Shown here: piece after piece, positions 9,632 to 17,703 of the stretch
Layout: each line of letters starts with the position of its first letter
Position numbering within the stretch: position 1 is the stretch's first letter
Assembly: GCA_003118195.1 (NCBI GenBank)
Contig: BEXV01001328.1
Span: forward strand, 88,237 to 106,055
DNA from: Hemicentrotus pulcherrimus
Taxonomy: Eukaryota; Echinodermata; Echinoidea; Camarodonta; Strongylocentrotidae
Direction: 5' to 3'
Length of the DNA stretch: 17,819 nucleotides
The notes under the pieces: model-generated
The model's database searches: none
What the model saw: the letters and a program-made list of their open reading frames with translations, nothing else
Told to the model about the DNA's origin: nothing
Program-made: the position numbers and the translations under genes

Positions 9632-10006
9632 GAAGGTTGAGTTCTGGGAAGAGGTGAAAAATTTTTTGTGAACTTTATCATTCTTATTATGCAAAGGTGG
9701 AAGAACATCAGATTAGACATGTTCCCTGAAAAGTATGGCTCTCCAAATGCCTTCATATTCTAAATATGTCATGTTCATCGTAAAACTCGGGGGGTATGTT
9801 TTTTACGCCACTTGTTTATGTAGTCCCATATACATCTTTCTGTGTACAGTGTTGGAACTTTACCAAGACTTGGCCAAATTTCTAATCATTTTAATGATTC
9901 CAGAACCTTGCAATACACACAAATTCTTATATGCTAGATGATCAACCTTTTCTGGTCGATTCCACACCGTTTCTTTCACAATGCAATCGCATGACCAGAA
10001 CTCAAC
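9632..10006 (-). repeat. Family Q repeat copy
   Basis: Read on the minus strand, this copy shares GGTCATGCGATTGCATTGTG, AAGGTTCTGGAATCATTAAA and GAAAGATGTATATGGGACTA with 895-1080, which lies in the opposite orientation, at roughly four-fifths identity by eye. It is closer to that copy than the one at 7001-7336 is. The minus-strand 60-codon open frame at 9860-10042 is in the repeat and is not a gene. Confidence 0.75.
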
Positions 10007-10110
10007 TTCATCTTTAAGGCTGCTTTCGACACAAGCATTCATGCTAATATGATAGTTGGCCTCTGCATTTATCTTGATTCTTTGACTTAACCCATACTTT
10101 CAAGTTTTCA

Positions 10111-10152
10111 ATTATATATGTATATATATATATAAGCATTTTGTGTGTGTGT
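10111..10152. repeat. AT and GT microsatellites
   Basis: Alternating TATATATATATATA (to about 10134) is followed by GTGTGTGTGTA at about 10143. These are simple repeats with no gene-related signal. Confidence 0.9.
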
Positions 10153-10718
10153 ATTCCAGTTGTCACTCTTTATGCAAATCAATTTTATTATATACTTTTA
10201 TTGTTATCTAAAAGTATTGTATTTGATTTTTCAATAAATGCAGAAACTTCTGCGTTTAAAAAAAAGTGTATTTGTTCCATAATAAACATTTATATTTTTT
10301 CAAAACAGTTACATAAGGGGAGCTCTCCCACTTACTGTAGCATCTAAACCGAAGGGCTGAATATTTGTTTGTACATTATTTAAATCAGAGCAAGCACTTC
10401 ATAAAGCACTTCAGTTTAAATTCCTTGGCACTGCATCCTCACTGCAGCAGAGTAGCCTTGAAGAAGGAGAATTCATAAAGAAGATAGAAGTAGAGAAATA
10501 GAAATCAAAGTCTAATTGAAGGCTTATAAACTTTTAAACAGCCTCTGCCTCTTCCTCAATAGATGACTTTTACATACATGTATGTCAATTGTGTACTATT
10601 TAAGAAGGTGAATGTTGCTCTTCCAATTTTCAAGTGCCACATACTTGGCTTCATATCGAGGTTCTAAGTGAATCCTCGATGAAGATAGATCACAACAGCT
10701 GCTTGCTTGGATACTTAC

Positions 10719-10777
10719 TGAGCTCCTGTGCGGATGGCATCTTCTGCGTGTGAGAGCTTGGAGAGCAGATCGATGAG
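10719..10777 (-). CDS. vav: Vav exon: end of the CH domain
   Basis: This 59-nt exon follows a TTTTTTCTATCCAG acceptor and ends CTCA before GTAAGT. Its 19 full codons read LIDLLSKLSHAEDAIRTGA. They align without gaps to the last CH helix of human Vav1 (VIYTLSALSWTPIAQNRGI) and closely to Drosophila Vav (LITLSKLSQ), both recalled from memory. In Vav the CH domain does not mainly bind actin; it helps clamp the acidic region and C1 domain in the inactive state. The intron on its sense side is long and repeat-bearing, while the one towards the preceding exon is only 414 bp. Confidence 0.92.
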
Positions 10778-11191
10778 CTGGATAGAAAAAATGAACATAT
10801 GCACGAGATATTTTGAACAATTTTGCAATGACATCACACACTGTACACCACCAAAAAAGGAAATGGAATTGACGGTGGCTTGCCCCTGAGTCTGCATCTA
10901 GTCAATGCACTATAAAACAACAATGAAGAACATATCACAGCTCAGTTTTGCACAAAAGAAACCAACAAAAATTTAGCATAATCATATCTTTCAAAAAAAA
11001 AAATATTACTACTATAAATACTACTACTGCTACTACTACTTTGAATAGTAAAGGCATTTCCTCTTTGCCTCTTCCATGTTATTCCTAATTTCCCCCAGTT
11101 CCCAATATTATGGTTGCATTTCATTCTCTTCATCACATCTTAATCTTTAACTTCAAGTAAAAGAAATACAATGTCTTTTTCATTTTCTTAC
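10778..11191 (-). other. Short Vav intron
   Basis: This 414-bp intron lies between the two CH exons, starting GTAAGA and ending TTCTATCCAG in the sense direction. It contains an ACT/AGT trinucleotide stretch around 11006-11040 and an A-run near 10994. No repeat family copy is recognised. It is by far the shortest intron here. Confidence 0.85.
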
Positions 11192-11308
11192 CGATCCAAA
11201 GTTTGACATCTGGAAGAGCCATGCTGGATCAAAGAAGTCTGCTTCGCGTATCTTGAATACCCTAGAACAGGCTCGCAGGAATGTTCGGATGTTTTTCATA
11301 CACAAGAA
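11192..11308 (-). CDS. vav: Vav exon: middle of the CH domain
   Basis: This exon has 39 codons, phase 0 at both ends, between a CTTTTCTTCAACAG acceptor and a GTAAGA donor. The product begins FLCMKNIRTFLRAC and continues SRVFKIREADFFDPAWLFQ. It aligns with human Vav1 FLCLKNIRTFLSTC...LFEAFDLFDVQDFG and Drosophila Vav FLCSKNIKLFLDVC. The FLC-KNI-FL motif is one of the most constant parts of Vav CH domains, and the exon starts where the preceding RPQMSQ-type segment should end. The preceding exon is not visible in the following 6.5 kb. The opposite strand has an unrelated open frame across this exon, which I treat as a shadow. Confidence 0.95.
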
Positions 11309-11768
11309 CTGTTGAAGAAAAGAGTAAAGATATATACATGTATGTTGTAAACTTAATTATATGTTTGTTTACAAAAGCCTGTGACATGCTTTGCAATATT
11401 GTTTATCAAATTAATTTTCAAAAGTGTTTGCAAAGAAGAGAAATGACAATAAATGATGTAAATCATAAGAATAGCAAAGTCCTCCGATAATAACAATATA
11501 AGATATCTAGGAGTAGCAAATACAGCCATAGCACTTACAAAATCACAGATTTGAAGAGAGAAAAAATACTTCAAAAATTATTGAATGAAATATAATGGTA
11601 CTCTGGTATTCTGGGCTAAATGTATTGGTTACATACATGTACTCTCAAAAGCACCCTGTCTTTCCCTAATCTTTCTATCATTATGGATTAGCTTCACAAA
11701 ATATATCATGGCCACTAATGAGTTTATCATGGCTATTAATAGGTTTTAATTAAGTCTGGGAATGCCCT
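11309..11768 (-). other. 5' Vav intron, segment before the tandem array
   Basis: AT-rich intron sequence with ordinary complexity. A small direct duplication TTATCATGGC(C/T)A(C/T)TAAT lies at about 11704-11748. The open frames at 11281-11490 (plus) and 11353-11574 (minus) have no recognisable product; the first overlaps the CH exon on the wrong strand. Confidence 0.6.
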
Positions 11769-13513
11769 AATCCATTTAGTAAATGATTCACAATGTTTCA
11801 AATTACAGAATGAAATGAGATACGTGGTATTAATCAATCACCACCACTCAATCTAATCACATTTCATTACAGTAGACAAACACACATATGATTCTCATAT
11901 TCACATGGATCAATCCATTTAGTAAATGATTCACAATGTTTCAAATTACAGAATGAAATGAGATACGTGGTATTAATCAATCACCACCACTCAATCTAAT
12001 CACATTTCATTACAGTAGACAAACACACATATGATTCTCATATTCACATGGATCAATCCATTTAGTAAATGATTCACAATGTTTCAAATTACAGAATGAA
12101 ATGAGATACGTGGTATTAATCAATCACCACCACTCAATCTAATCACATTTCATTACAGTAGACAAACACACATATGATTCTCATATTCACATGGATCAAT
12201 CCATTTAGTAAATGATTCACAATGTTTCAAATTACAGAATGAAATGAGATACGTGGTATTAATCAATCACCACCACTCAATCTAATCACATTTCATTACA
12301 GTAGACAAACACACATATGATTCTCATATTCACATGGATCAATCCATTTAGTAAATGATTCACAATGTTTCAAATTACAGAATGAAATGAGATACGTGGT
12401 ATTAATCAATCACCACCACTCAATCTAATCACATTTCATTACAGTAGACAAACACACATATGATTCTCATATTCACATGGATCAATCCATTTAGTAAATG
12501 ATTCACAATGTTTCAAATTACAGAATGAAATGAGATACGTGGTATTAATCAATCACCACCACTCAATCTAATCACATTTCATTACAGTAGACAAACACAC
12601 ATATGATTCTCATATTCACATGGATCAATCCATTTAGTAAATGATTCACAATGTTTCAAATTACAGAATGAAATGAGATACGTGGTATTAATCAATCACC
12701 ACCACTCAATCTAATCACATTTCATTACAGTAGACAAACACACATATGATTCTCATATTCACATGGATCAATCCATTTAGTAAATGATTCACAATGTTTC
12801 AAATTACAGAATGAAATGAGATACGTGGTATTAATCAATCACCACCACTCAATCTAATCACATTTCATTACAGTAGACAAACACACATATGATTCTCATA
12901 TTCACATGGATCAATCCATTTAGTAAATGATTCACAATGTTTCAAATTACAGAATGAAATGAGATACGTGGTATTAATCAATCACCACCACTCAATCTAA
13001 TCACATTTCATTACAGTAGACAAACACACATATGATTCTCATATTCACATGGATCAATCCATTTAGTAAATGATTCACAATGTTTCAAATTACAGAATGA
13101 AATGAGATACGTGGTATTAATCAATCACCACCACTCAATCTAATCACATTTCATTACAGTAGACAAACACACATATGATTCTCATATTCACATGGATCAA
13201 TCCATTTAGTAAATGATTCACAATGTTTCAAATTACAGAATGAAATGAGATACGTGGTATTAATCAATCACCACCACTCAATCTAATCACATTTCATTAC
13301 AGTAGACAAACACACATATGATTCTCATATTCACATGGATCAATCCATTTAGTAAATGATTCACAATGTTTCAAATTACAGAATGAAATGAGATACGTGG
13401 TATTAATCAATCACCACCACTCAATCTAATCACATTTCATTACAGTAGACAAACACACATATGATTCTCATATTCACATGGATCAATCCATTTAGTAAAT
13501 GATTCACAATGTT
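11769..13513. repeat. 143-bp tandem array, 12.2 copies
   Basis: The motif TCCATTTAGTAAATGATTCA recurs at 11771, 11914, 12057 and every 143 bp to 13487, giving 12 complete units and a 27-base partial one. I see no difference between units. Each unit contains an inverted pair AATGAAATGAGAT and ATCACATTTCATT (12 of 13 positions) around a 34-base loop, at 11809-11821 and 11856-11868 in the first unit. The period is not a multiple of three and the unit has stops, so it is not coding. The array lies in the 5' intron of vav and ends at the N at 13514, so its true length is unknown. Confidence 0.97.
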
Positions 13514-13514
13514 N
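13514..13514. other. Undetermined base, probable assembly junction
   Basis: This is the only N in the window. It falls exactly between the 27th base of a 143-bp unit and a GA microsatellite. A single N at the boundary of two low-complexity sequences is more likely a joined gap than a miscalled base. If so, the distance between the array and 13515 is not real. Confidence 0.7.
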
Positions 13515-13555
13515 AGAGAGAGAGAGAGAGAGATAGAGACAGACAGAGAGACGGA
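13515..13555 (+). repeat. GA microsatellite
   Basis: Eight or nine GA units, followed by impure GATAGAGACAGACAGAGAGA, start immediately after the N. Confidence 0.95.
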
Positions 13556-14026
13556 GAGTAATACGTTGGGATGATGACCAGGGTGAAGAAGATGTGAGGT
13601 GATGAGTCAGAACGCCAAGAATAGTTCAGAAAAACACGTCCAAGTGGAGGAGACTGATTGAAATAGGAGTAGCTCATCGATGAGAGCTGACTTGGTGGAG
13701 CCAACATGTATCAACTGAATGAATCTCTTGCTCTTCATCTCTCTCCAGAATCTGTTTACAAGCATCTTATATGCCACTCTTACTTTCGTCCCATCGCTCT
13801 TCACAATCACCTTTCATTTTCTCTGGTCTCTATAAAACTACTTTTTTATTCTTCTTCTTCTTCCTGTATCTATCCAAATCAAGAAACCTGTTTCCTCATC
13901 TCTTTCAGCTTTTACTTTTCTTTTTACTGTAAAGGCTTTCTGCAACTTGGTTCATGGTTATCTTCACACCTAAATCTCTTCAAAATAAAAAACTGTTTCC
14001 TACAAGTTCTCCCACCCACTTTCACT

Positions 14027-14143
14027 CTCTTTCTCTGTACCTCTCTCTCTCTCTCACTCCTTCTCTCTGTCTCTCCCCCTCTCTGTAGTCTTTCTGTCTT
14101 TATCCCCTCCCATCCTCATTCTTTCCATCTCTCTCCGCTCCCT

Positions 14144-14184
<41 letters not shown>

Positions 14185-14189
14185 TCCTA
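14027..14189 (+). repeat. Long pyrimidine tract with CT microsatellites
   Basis: About 160 bases are almost wholly C and T, including CTCTCTCTCTCTCTC at about 14041 and about 14 CT units ending near 14177. Pyrimidine bias starts earlier, at about 13810, in weaker form. Such mirror-rich tracts can form triplex DNA. The plus-strand open frame of 173 codons across it (13706-14227) is a Ser/Leu/Phe/Pro-rich artefact of composition. On the vav sense strand the tract reads as GA repeats. Confidence 0.95.
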
Positions 14190-15042
14190 GAGCTCAGTTG
14201 TTTCTTGATGAAAGTACAGATGATTGATACAAATGGGAAAGTTTCCACAGCCGATATGAGAGAAACTGAAAGATACTGAAAGTGCACTCCTTATCGACTT
14301 TGACAGCATCTCATTTTACGGTGTGGTATCTTTTCTCACGGTTTCTCGTGCTTCTTTCCATCCCAAGCTAATAGGAAGGTCAGACACGAGAGAGATGAGA
14401 AGACGAGGCTGAATGCAACAAGAAATAACCTCAAAAGTGCAGGATGTGATGGCTGTGATAACGATAGATGAAGAGAAATTGGGATGTAATCAAATCTGGA
14501 ACCCTAAACAGTACAACATGCACATCAGACCTAAAACCAGGTTACAGTACTGGACTACTGGTAAATTACTATCCCCAAAACGACCAATCAAACAAAATTA
14601 AATGTTTGGGTATTCCAACACTGAATATAACTGCATTTTGAAATTATTACATAAAGTGTATAAACAGCATAATTCCATAAATTGTACAAACTATTAAATC
14701 AAATAAAGATTTTTATTTTCCATTATGATAAATTTGCCACATCATCTGCAATTTGAATTTTATAGAGATCAACTCTGCTCAGTTTTTGCTTCATTGTTGA
14801 TTTACAATGTATATCTTGCTGCCCACGCACTTACTGATTCTCTATCAGACCAGGATTGAATGTGCTCCCTTAAAATTTTCAGCTCCCAAGGAATTTGTCA
14901 TGAGCTGTAACATTCTATAAACACTGGCATGCCAGCACATGGCCGTAGCATAAACAAATGAATCACATGACATGTAACATAACATGTTCCTCCTCATTAG
15001 CCCACTGATTCGACTGTGACATGTTTTTTGTGTGTTCCCAGA
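14190..15042 (-). other. 5' Vav intron, no recognised element
   Basis: About 850 bp between the pyrimidine tract and the next transposon-like element. The 14220-14420 part has mixed composition and no repeat. A donor-like GTAAGT on the minus strand at 14834-14829 follows a 21-codon open stretch, but no acceptor or family supports an exon. The plus-strand frame at 14413-14601 is unassigned. Confidence 0.5.
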
Positions 15043-15355
15043 AGGCCTGTCCTCATCAGCTCCAGTTTACCAAAAAACCCACTATTTTAACTTGTAAATG
15101 TGCGTTCTCATCAGCCTGCAGTTGCAATTAGCAGAATATAATTGGTTAAGAAAATATCCAGAGGAATGTTGGTCTTGTTTCTGAAAATTTCCTTAAATAG
15201 CGGGCTAATTTGTGTGTCCGAGCTAGTTAGTGATGAGCGTTTCGGTCTGGTGATGACGCAATTTCGAGCTAAGGGTAATATCCTGAGTCTGAAAAGAGCG
15301 GGTTACATGTACATGTACATGTATTTGGCAAATTCAAGCTGATGACAACAGATCT
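15043..15355. mobile_element. Family P inverted-repeat element, copy 2 (decayed)
   Basis: The left end AGGCCTGTCCTCATCAGCTC is intact; the right end has decayed to CAAGCTGATGACAACAGATC. The interior keeps CATCAGCCTGCAGTTGCAATTAGCAG and CGAGCT modules in family order but lacks the central palindrome. A TACATGTACATGTACATGTA run (15304-15323) has grown inside its right arm. This is the most diverged of the four copies. Confidence 0.65.
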
Positions 15356-15730
15356 ATTGTAGCAAGCGAGCAAGCCATCACCATGAAGTGATTACTGTAT
15401 CAGTGATGGCACTGTATGGACTAAAGCAGTGAATACATAATCACGGTTATGGTGGATCCATCTAGCCATCTGGATTTTCATAGACCACAAGAATGGGAGA
15501 ATGAACACATTAACTTTTAAAGTATGAACAAGCACATACAGATACGTGTACATTGTGCATGTCACATTGGCCTCATTCATACTCTTTTACATGTAAATGT
15601 ACATGTATGTCTCACTTGTTCAAAACTAGGATCATGGAAAAGAAGAAGAAAAAAACTTCCTGAAGAACATACATGTATCGTGTGAACAGGAATCTGAAAA
15701 GATAACCCCTCTGAAATCTAGGGCATAACA
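15356..15730 (-). other. Spacer between two family P elements
   Basis: 375 bp of unremarkable AT-rich intron with one ATGTAC-type run at 15589-15610. No coding signal; the minus-strand 62-codon frame at 15392-15580 has no recognisable features. Confidence 0.5.
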
Positions 15731-16141
15731 AGGCCTGTCATCACTATCTCGAGATTGCCAAATATCCAGCTATTTGAACTATCCCGATCGCAAACTATCC
15801 AGCTAATTTCCGCCTTCATCAGACCGAAGTAGCAATTGTAGAAGGATATTCGGTCAGGATTGTCATCCCAAGATATCTTGGGATAGTTTGCCAAATATCC
15901 TACTATTTGGCAAAATATCCAGCTATTTGTCCAGTGCGTCTTCACTAGAACGAAGATTTGCAATACACGCTAACGCTGAGCAAAATATCTCAAGCTAATT
16001 TCTCAAGGTCGAGTTCAAGTTTGGAGGTCGAATCTCAAGATAGTAAAGACGTGAATTATTACTTCGGGATTATTTCTCAAATAGCGGGCTATTTAGCAAT
16101 CTCGAGATATTTGGTAATCTTGAGATGATGAAGACACGCCT
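15731..16141. mobile_element. Family P inverted-repeat element, copy 3
   Basis: The longest copy, at 411 bp. It starts AGGCCTGTCATCACTATCTC and ends GAGATGATGAAGACACGCCT. It shares TTGCCAAATATCCAGCTATT and ATCCCGATCGCAAA-TATCCAG with copy 1. Its centre is a perfect 20-bp palindrome at 15865-15884 (ATCCCAAGATATCTTGGGAT). The right arm carries a small extra duplication, GCAATCTCGAGA followed by GTAATCTTGAGA, which accounts for part of the extra length. No coding capacity. Confidence 0.8.
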
Positions 16142-16840
16142 ACAGAGATCATATTTTTCAACTTCCCAAAACATACCTGGGGCAATTTTAGTGCAGGGAT
16201 ATTTCAACAAGTACTGTACATGTACAGTAGTACCCAGTAAGGTTTAAAATGCCCTCCATGTACAGTGTACATTTACATGTACATCACTCATTCTGCCATT
16301 CCTCAATATTTCTGTGAGATTTGACCACGATTTAATATAAATATATAGTCTGTCTTCCTTCCTGTGGTCTGTTTATTCCAGAAAGTAATCAATTGTGAGG
16401 TATTGTATATAGGGCTTTTGTACATGTACAGCCGTAATGATAAATTAGAGTTTAAAAAAAAACCAAAGACATGCAATTGTAAATTTATGATTTAGAAAAG
16501 TACATGCCCAAAGTGCGGTTTTGAACCTTTTTATAAAGACTGGATGAAGAAAAGGGAAAATTGCACCAATAACAATAGTTATTGTCTAGGGATTCATGGC
16601 ATACAGTACTTTGAATAGACAACCACAGGCAAGCAATGATTGAGCTTCTTGTATCATCCAGGTTCCCAGAATATTATACCAAACAGGTACAATTCATGCA
16701 TGGCCATGTAAGCATAGAGAATTGCACTGTTCATTGTTCAGTATTATGGGTTTACCATCTCGTGTTACTGCCAAATCACTGTATCCATAACATGCAAATA
16801 ATCCTAATTTGATGTACAAATGATACATCTTAACATATTC
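16142..16840 (-). other. 5' Vav intron, microsatellite-rich spacer
   Basis: About 700 bp of AT-rich sequence with several palindromic ATGTAC runs in its first half. No repeat family copy, no splice-bounded frame and no RNA gene recognised. Confidence 0.5.
16212..16229. repeat. Perfect 18-bp palindrome of the ATGTAC type
   Basis: TACTGTACATGTACAGTA is its own reverse complement. It lies in a cluster of TACATGTACA-type runs at 16212-16229, 16258-16282 and 16419-16430. It probably belongs to the same hexamer class that is scattered through the whole window. Confidence 0.8.
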
Positions 16841-17010
16841 GCCGAGGCAGGCACCCACTTGCACGCTCGAACCAGTTCCACGAAAAATGGATTTGGATTA
16901 TCGTCAAATGACTCCCGCTGTGGCCGCGGCACGAATTTCAGCAAGCCACGGTTCTCCCAATTTTTATTGGATTACGAGCTGTTCTTGGCATTGGGGGATA
17001 TGGTGTGAAA
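16841..17010. other. GC-richer island, open on both strands, unidentified
   Basis: About 170 bp stand out from the AT-rich intron by G+C and by CpG content (CTCGAACC, TCCACG, GGCCGCGGCACG, CCACGG). The plus strand is open for 62 codons (16820-17008), and one minus-strand frame is open over about 52 codons, containing LLKFVPRPQRESFDDNPNPF. The minus frame looks protein-like in composition but has no flanking acceptor and donor that I accept, and it does not resemble the missing Vav CH exon. It could be a fragment of a decayed mobile gene, a CpG-containing regulatory element, or chance. Confidence 0.35.
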
Positions 17011-17170
17011 TGAACCACCATCCAATGGGTTTCTCTGTACTCATTTAACCCTTAAACTCCAATATACCATTACCTTGATTACTTAATGGCACACAGGGGG
17101 TTAAGCCTAATGAACACGCACATCTGGTGTGCCAGATGGAGGTGATGGCAGGGAAGATTTCTTACTCACT

Positions 17171-17465
17171 AGGCACGTCTTCATCAGCTCGAGATTGCCA
17201 AACATCCCGCTATTTGAACTATCCCGATTGCAAATTATCCAGTTAATTTGCGTCATCATAAGCCTGAAGTTGCAATTAACGGGATATTTGGTTGAGATGA
17301 TAATCCCAAGATGTCTTGGGCACTATGCACGAACGCTAAGCAAATTATCTCAAGCTATAATTTCAAGTTTCGAGCTGATGAAAATGCGATTTGTAACTTC
17401 AGGATTATTTCCCAAATCAGAAATAGCAGGCTATCTGGCAATCTCGAGCTGATGAGGACAGGCCT
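17171..17465. mobile_element. Family P inverted-repeat element, copy 4
   Basis: The shortest copy with both ends (295 bp), from AGGCACGTCTTCATCAGCTC to GAGCTGATGAGGACAGGCCT. The modules run two forward (17177-17192, about 17250-17269) and two reversed (about 17369-17383, 17442-17459). A near-palindrome CCCAAGATGTCTTGGG lies between them. Compared with copy 1 it lacks a block after the central palindrome. Flanks show no clear target duplication. Its two open frames (107 and 65 codons) are incidental. Confidence 0.8.
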
Positions 17466-17683
17466 CCTGACTGGGCAGATACTGTGTAATCCATTTAGCA
17501 AGATATGAGGTTTCATAGGAGTTGAAGGGGGCTATAATCCAAGGATTTTCCAGAAAATGTATATTTGCGCCACAATATACATAATAAAAATATATAAGGA
17601 GTTTGGGGATGCAATTTAGAGTAAGGAACTATCACACGTATATTTGTAATCCAATGGTGAGACAGAATACCATTGCAAATAGA
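17466..17683 (-). other. 5' Vav intron, no recognised element
   Basis: About 220 bp of ordinary AT-rich sequence between the fourth family P copy and the repeat at the window's right edge. Nothing recognised. Confidence 0.5.
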
Positions 17684-17703
17684 GGAGGCCTGATGGCTCA
17701 GTG
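17684..17703 (+). repeat. tRNA-like A-box fragment, possible SINE head
   Basis: GGAGGCCTGATGGCTCAGTG contains TGGCTCAGTG, close to the RNA polymerase III A-box, as in the 5' heads of tRNA-derived SINEs. The rest of a tRNA-like fold does not follow, because the sequence changes into the next element at once. It is most likely a broken SINE, or chance. Confidence 0.3.

Larger units (their letters stand above)
3338..10718 (-). other. Large Vav intron (7.4 kb)
   Basis: This is the largest intron contained in the window, between the last CH exon and the first acidic-region exon, with GTAAGT at its start and TTCAG at its end in the sense direction. It holds family Q relatives at 7001-7336 and 9632-10006, a family P element at 8720-9084, a partial duplication at 8226-8648, ATGTAC microsatellites and three repeat-poor stretches listed separately. 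I see no nested gene on either strand. Confidence 0.8.
1374..11308 (-). other. vav: Partial Vav-family RhoGEF gene (five internal exons)
   Basis: Five minus-strand exons splice into one open frame of 150 codons: 117, 59, 54, 133 and 87 nt. All four introns between them are GT-AG. The junction phases are 0, 2, 2 and 0, so every split codon closes properly. The order of the product (CH end, acidic tyrosine region, DH start) is diagnostic of Vav proteins, which activate Rho/Rac GTPases at the plasma membrane after tyrosine phosphorylation by receptor-linked kinases. The first coding exon with the N-terminal CH half was searched for on the minus strand up to 17819 and not seen, so it must lie beyond the right edge or in missing sequence at 13514. 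The next DH exon lies left of position 1. Invertebrates usually have one Vav gene, so paralogue numbering is not attempted. Confidence 0.93.

Noticed and set aside
11281..11490. Plus-strand 69-codon frame over the CH exon
   Set aside because: It starts within the antisense of a well-supported Vav exon and has no family features.
11769..13513. CRISPR-like array
   Set aside because: The 143-bp units abut directly with no variable spacers, and the context is an animal gene's intron.
13706..14227. The longest plus-strand open frame, 173 codons
   Set aside because: It is a Ser/Leu/Phe/Pro-rich translation of a CT-rich tract with no domain, and the stops are absent because of base composition.
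14835..14897. Possible minus-strand exon with a GTAAGT donor (product WELKILREHIQSW)
   Set aside because: No convincing acceptor or start codon bounds it, it is only 21 codons, and it does not match the Vav N-terminus.
16850..16880. B-box-like GGTTCGAGCG on the minus strand suggesting a tRNA
   Set aside because: The last bases deviate from the consensus, no A-box lies upstream at tRNA distance and no acceptor stem pairs.
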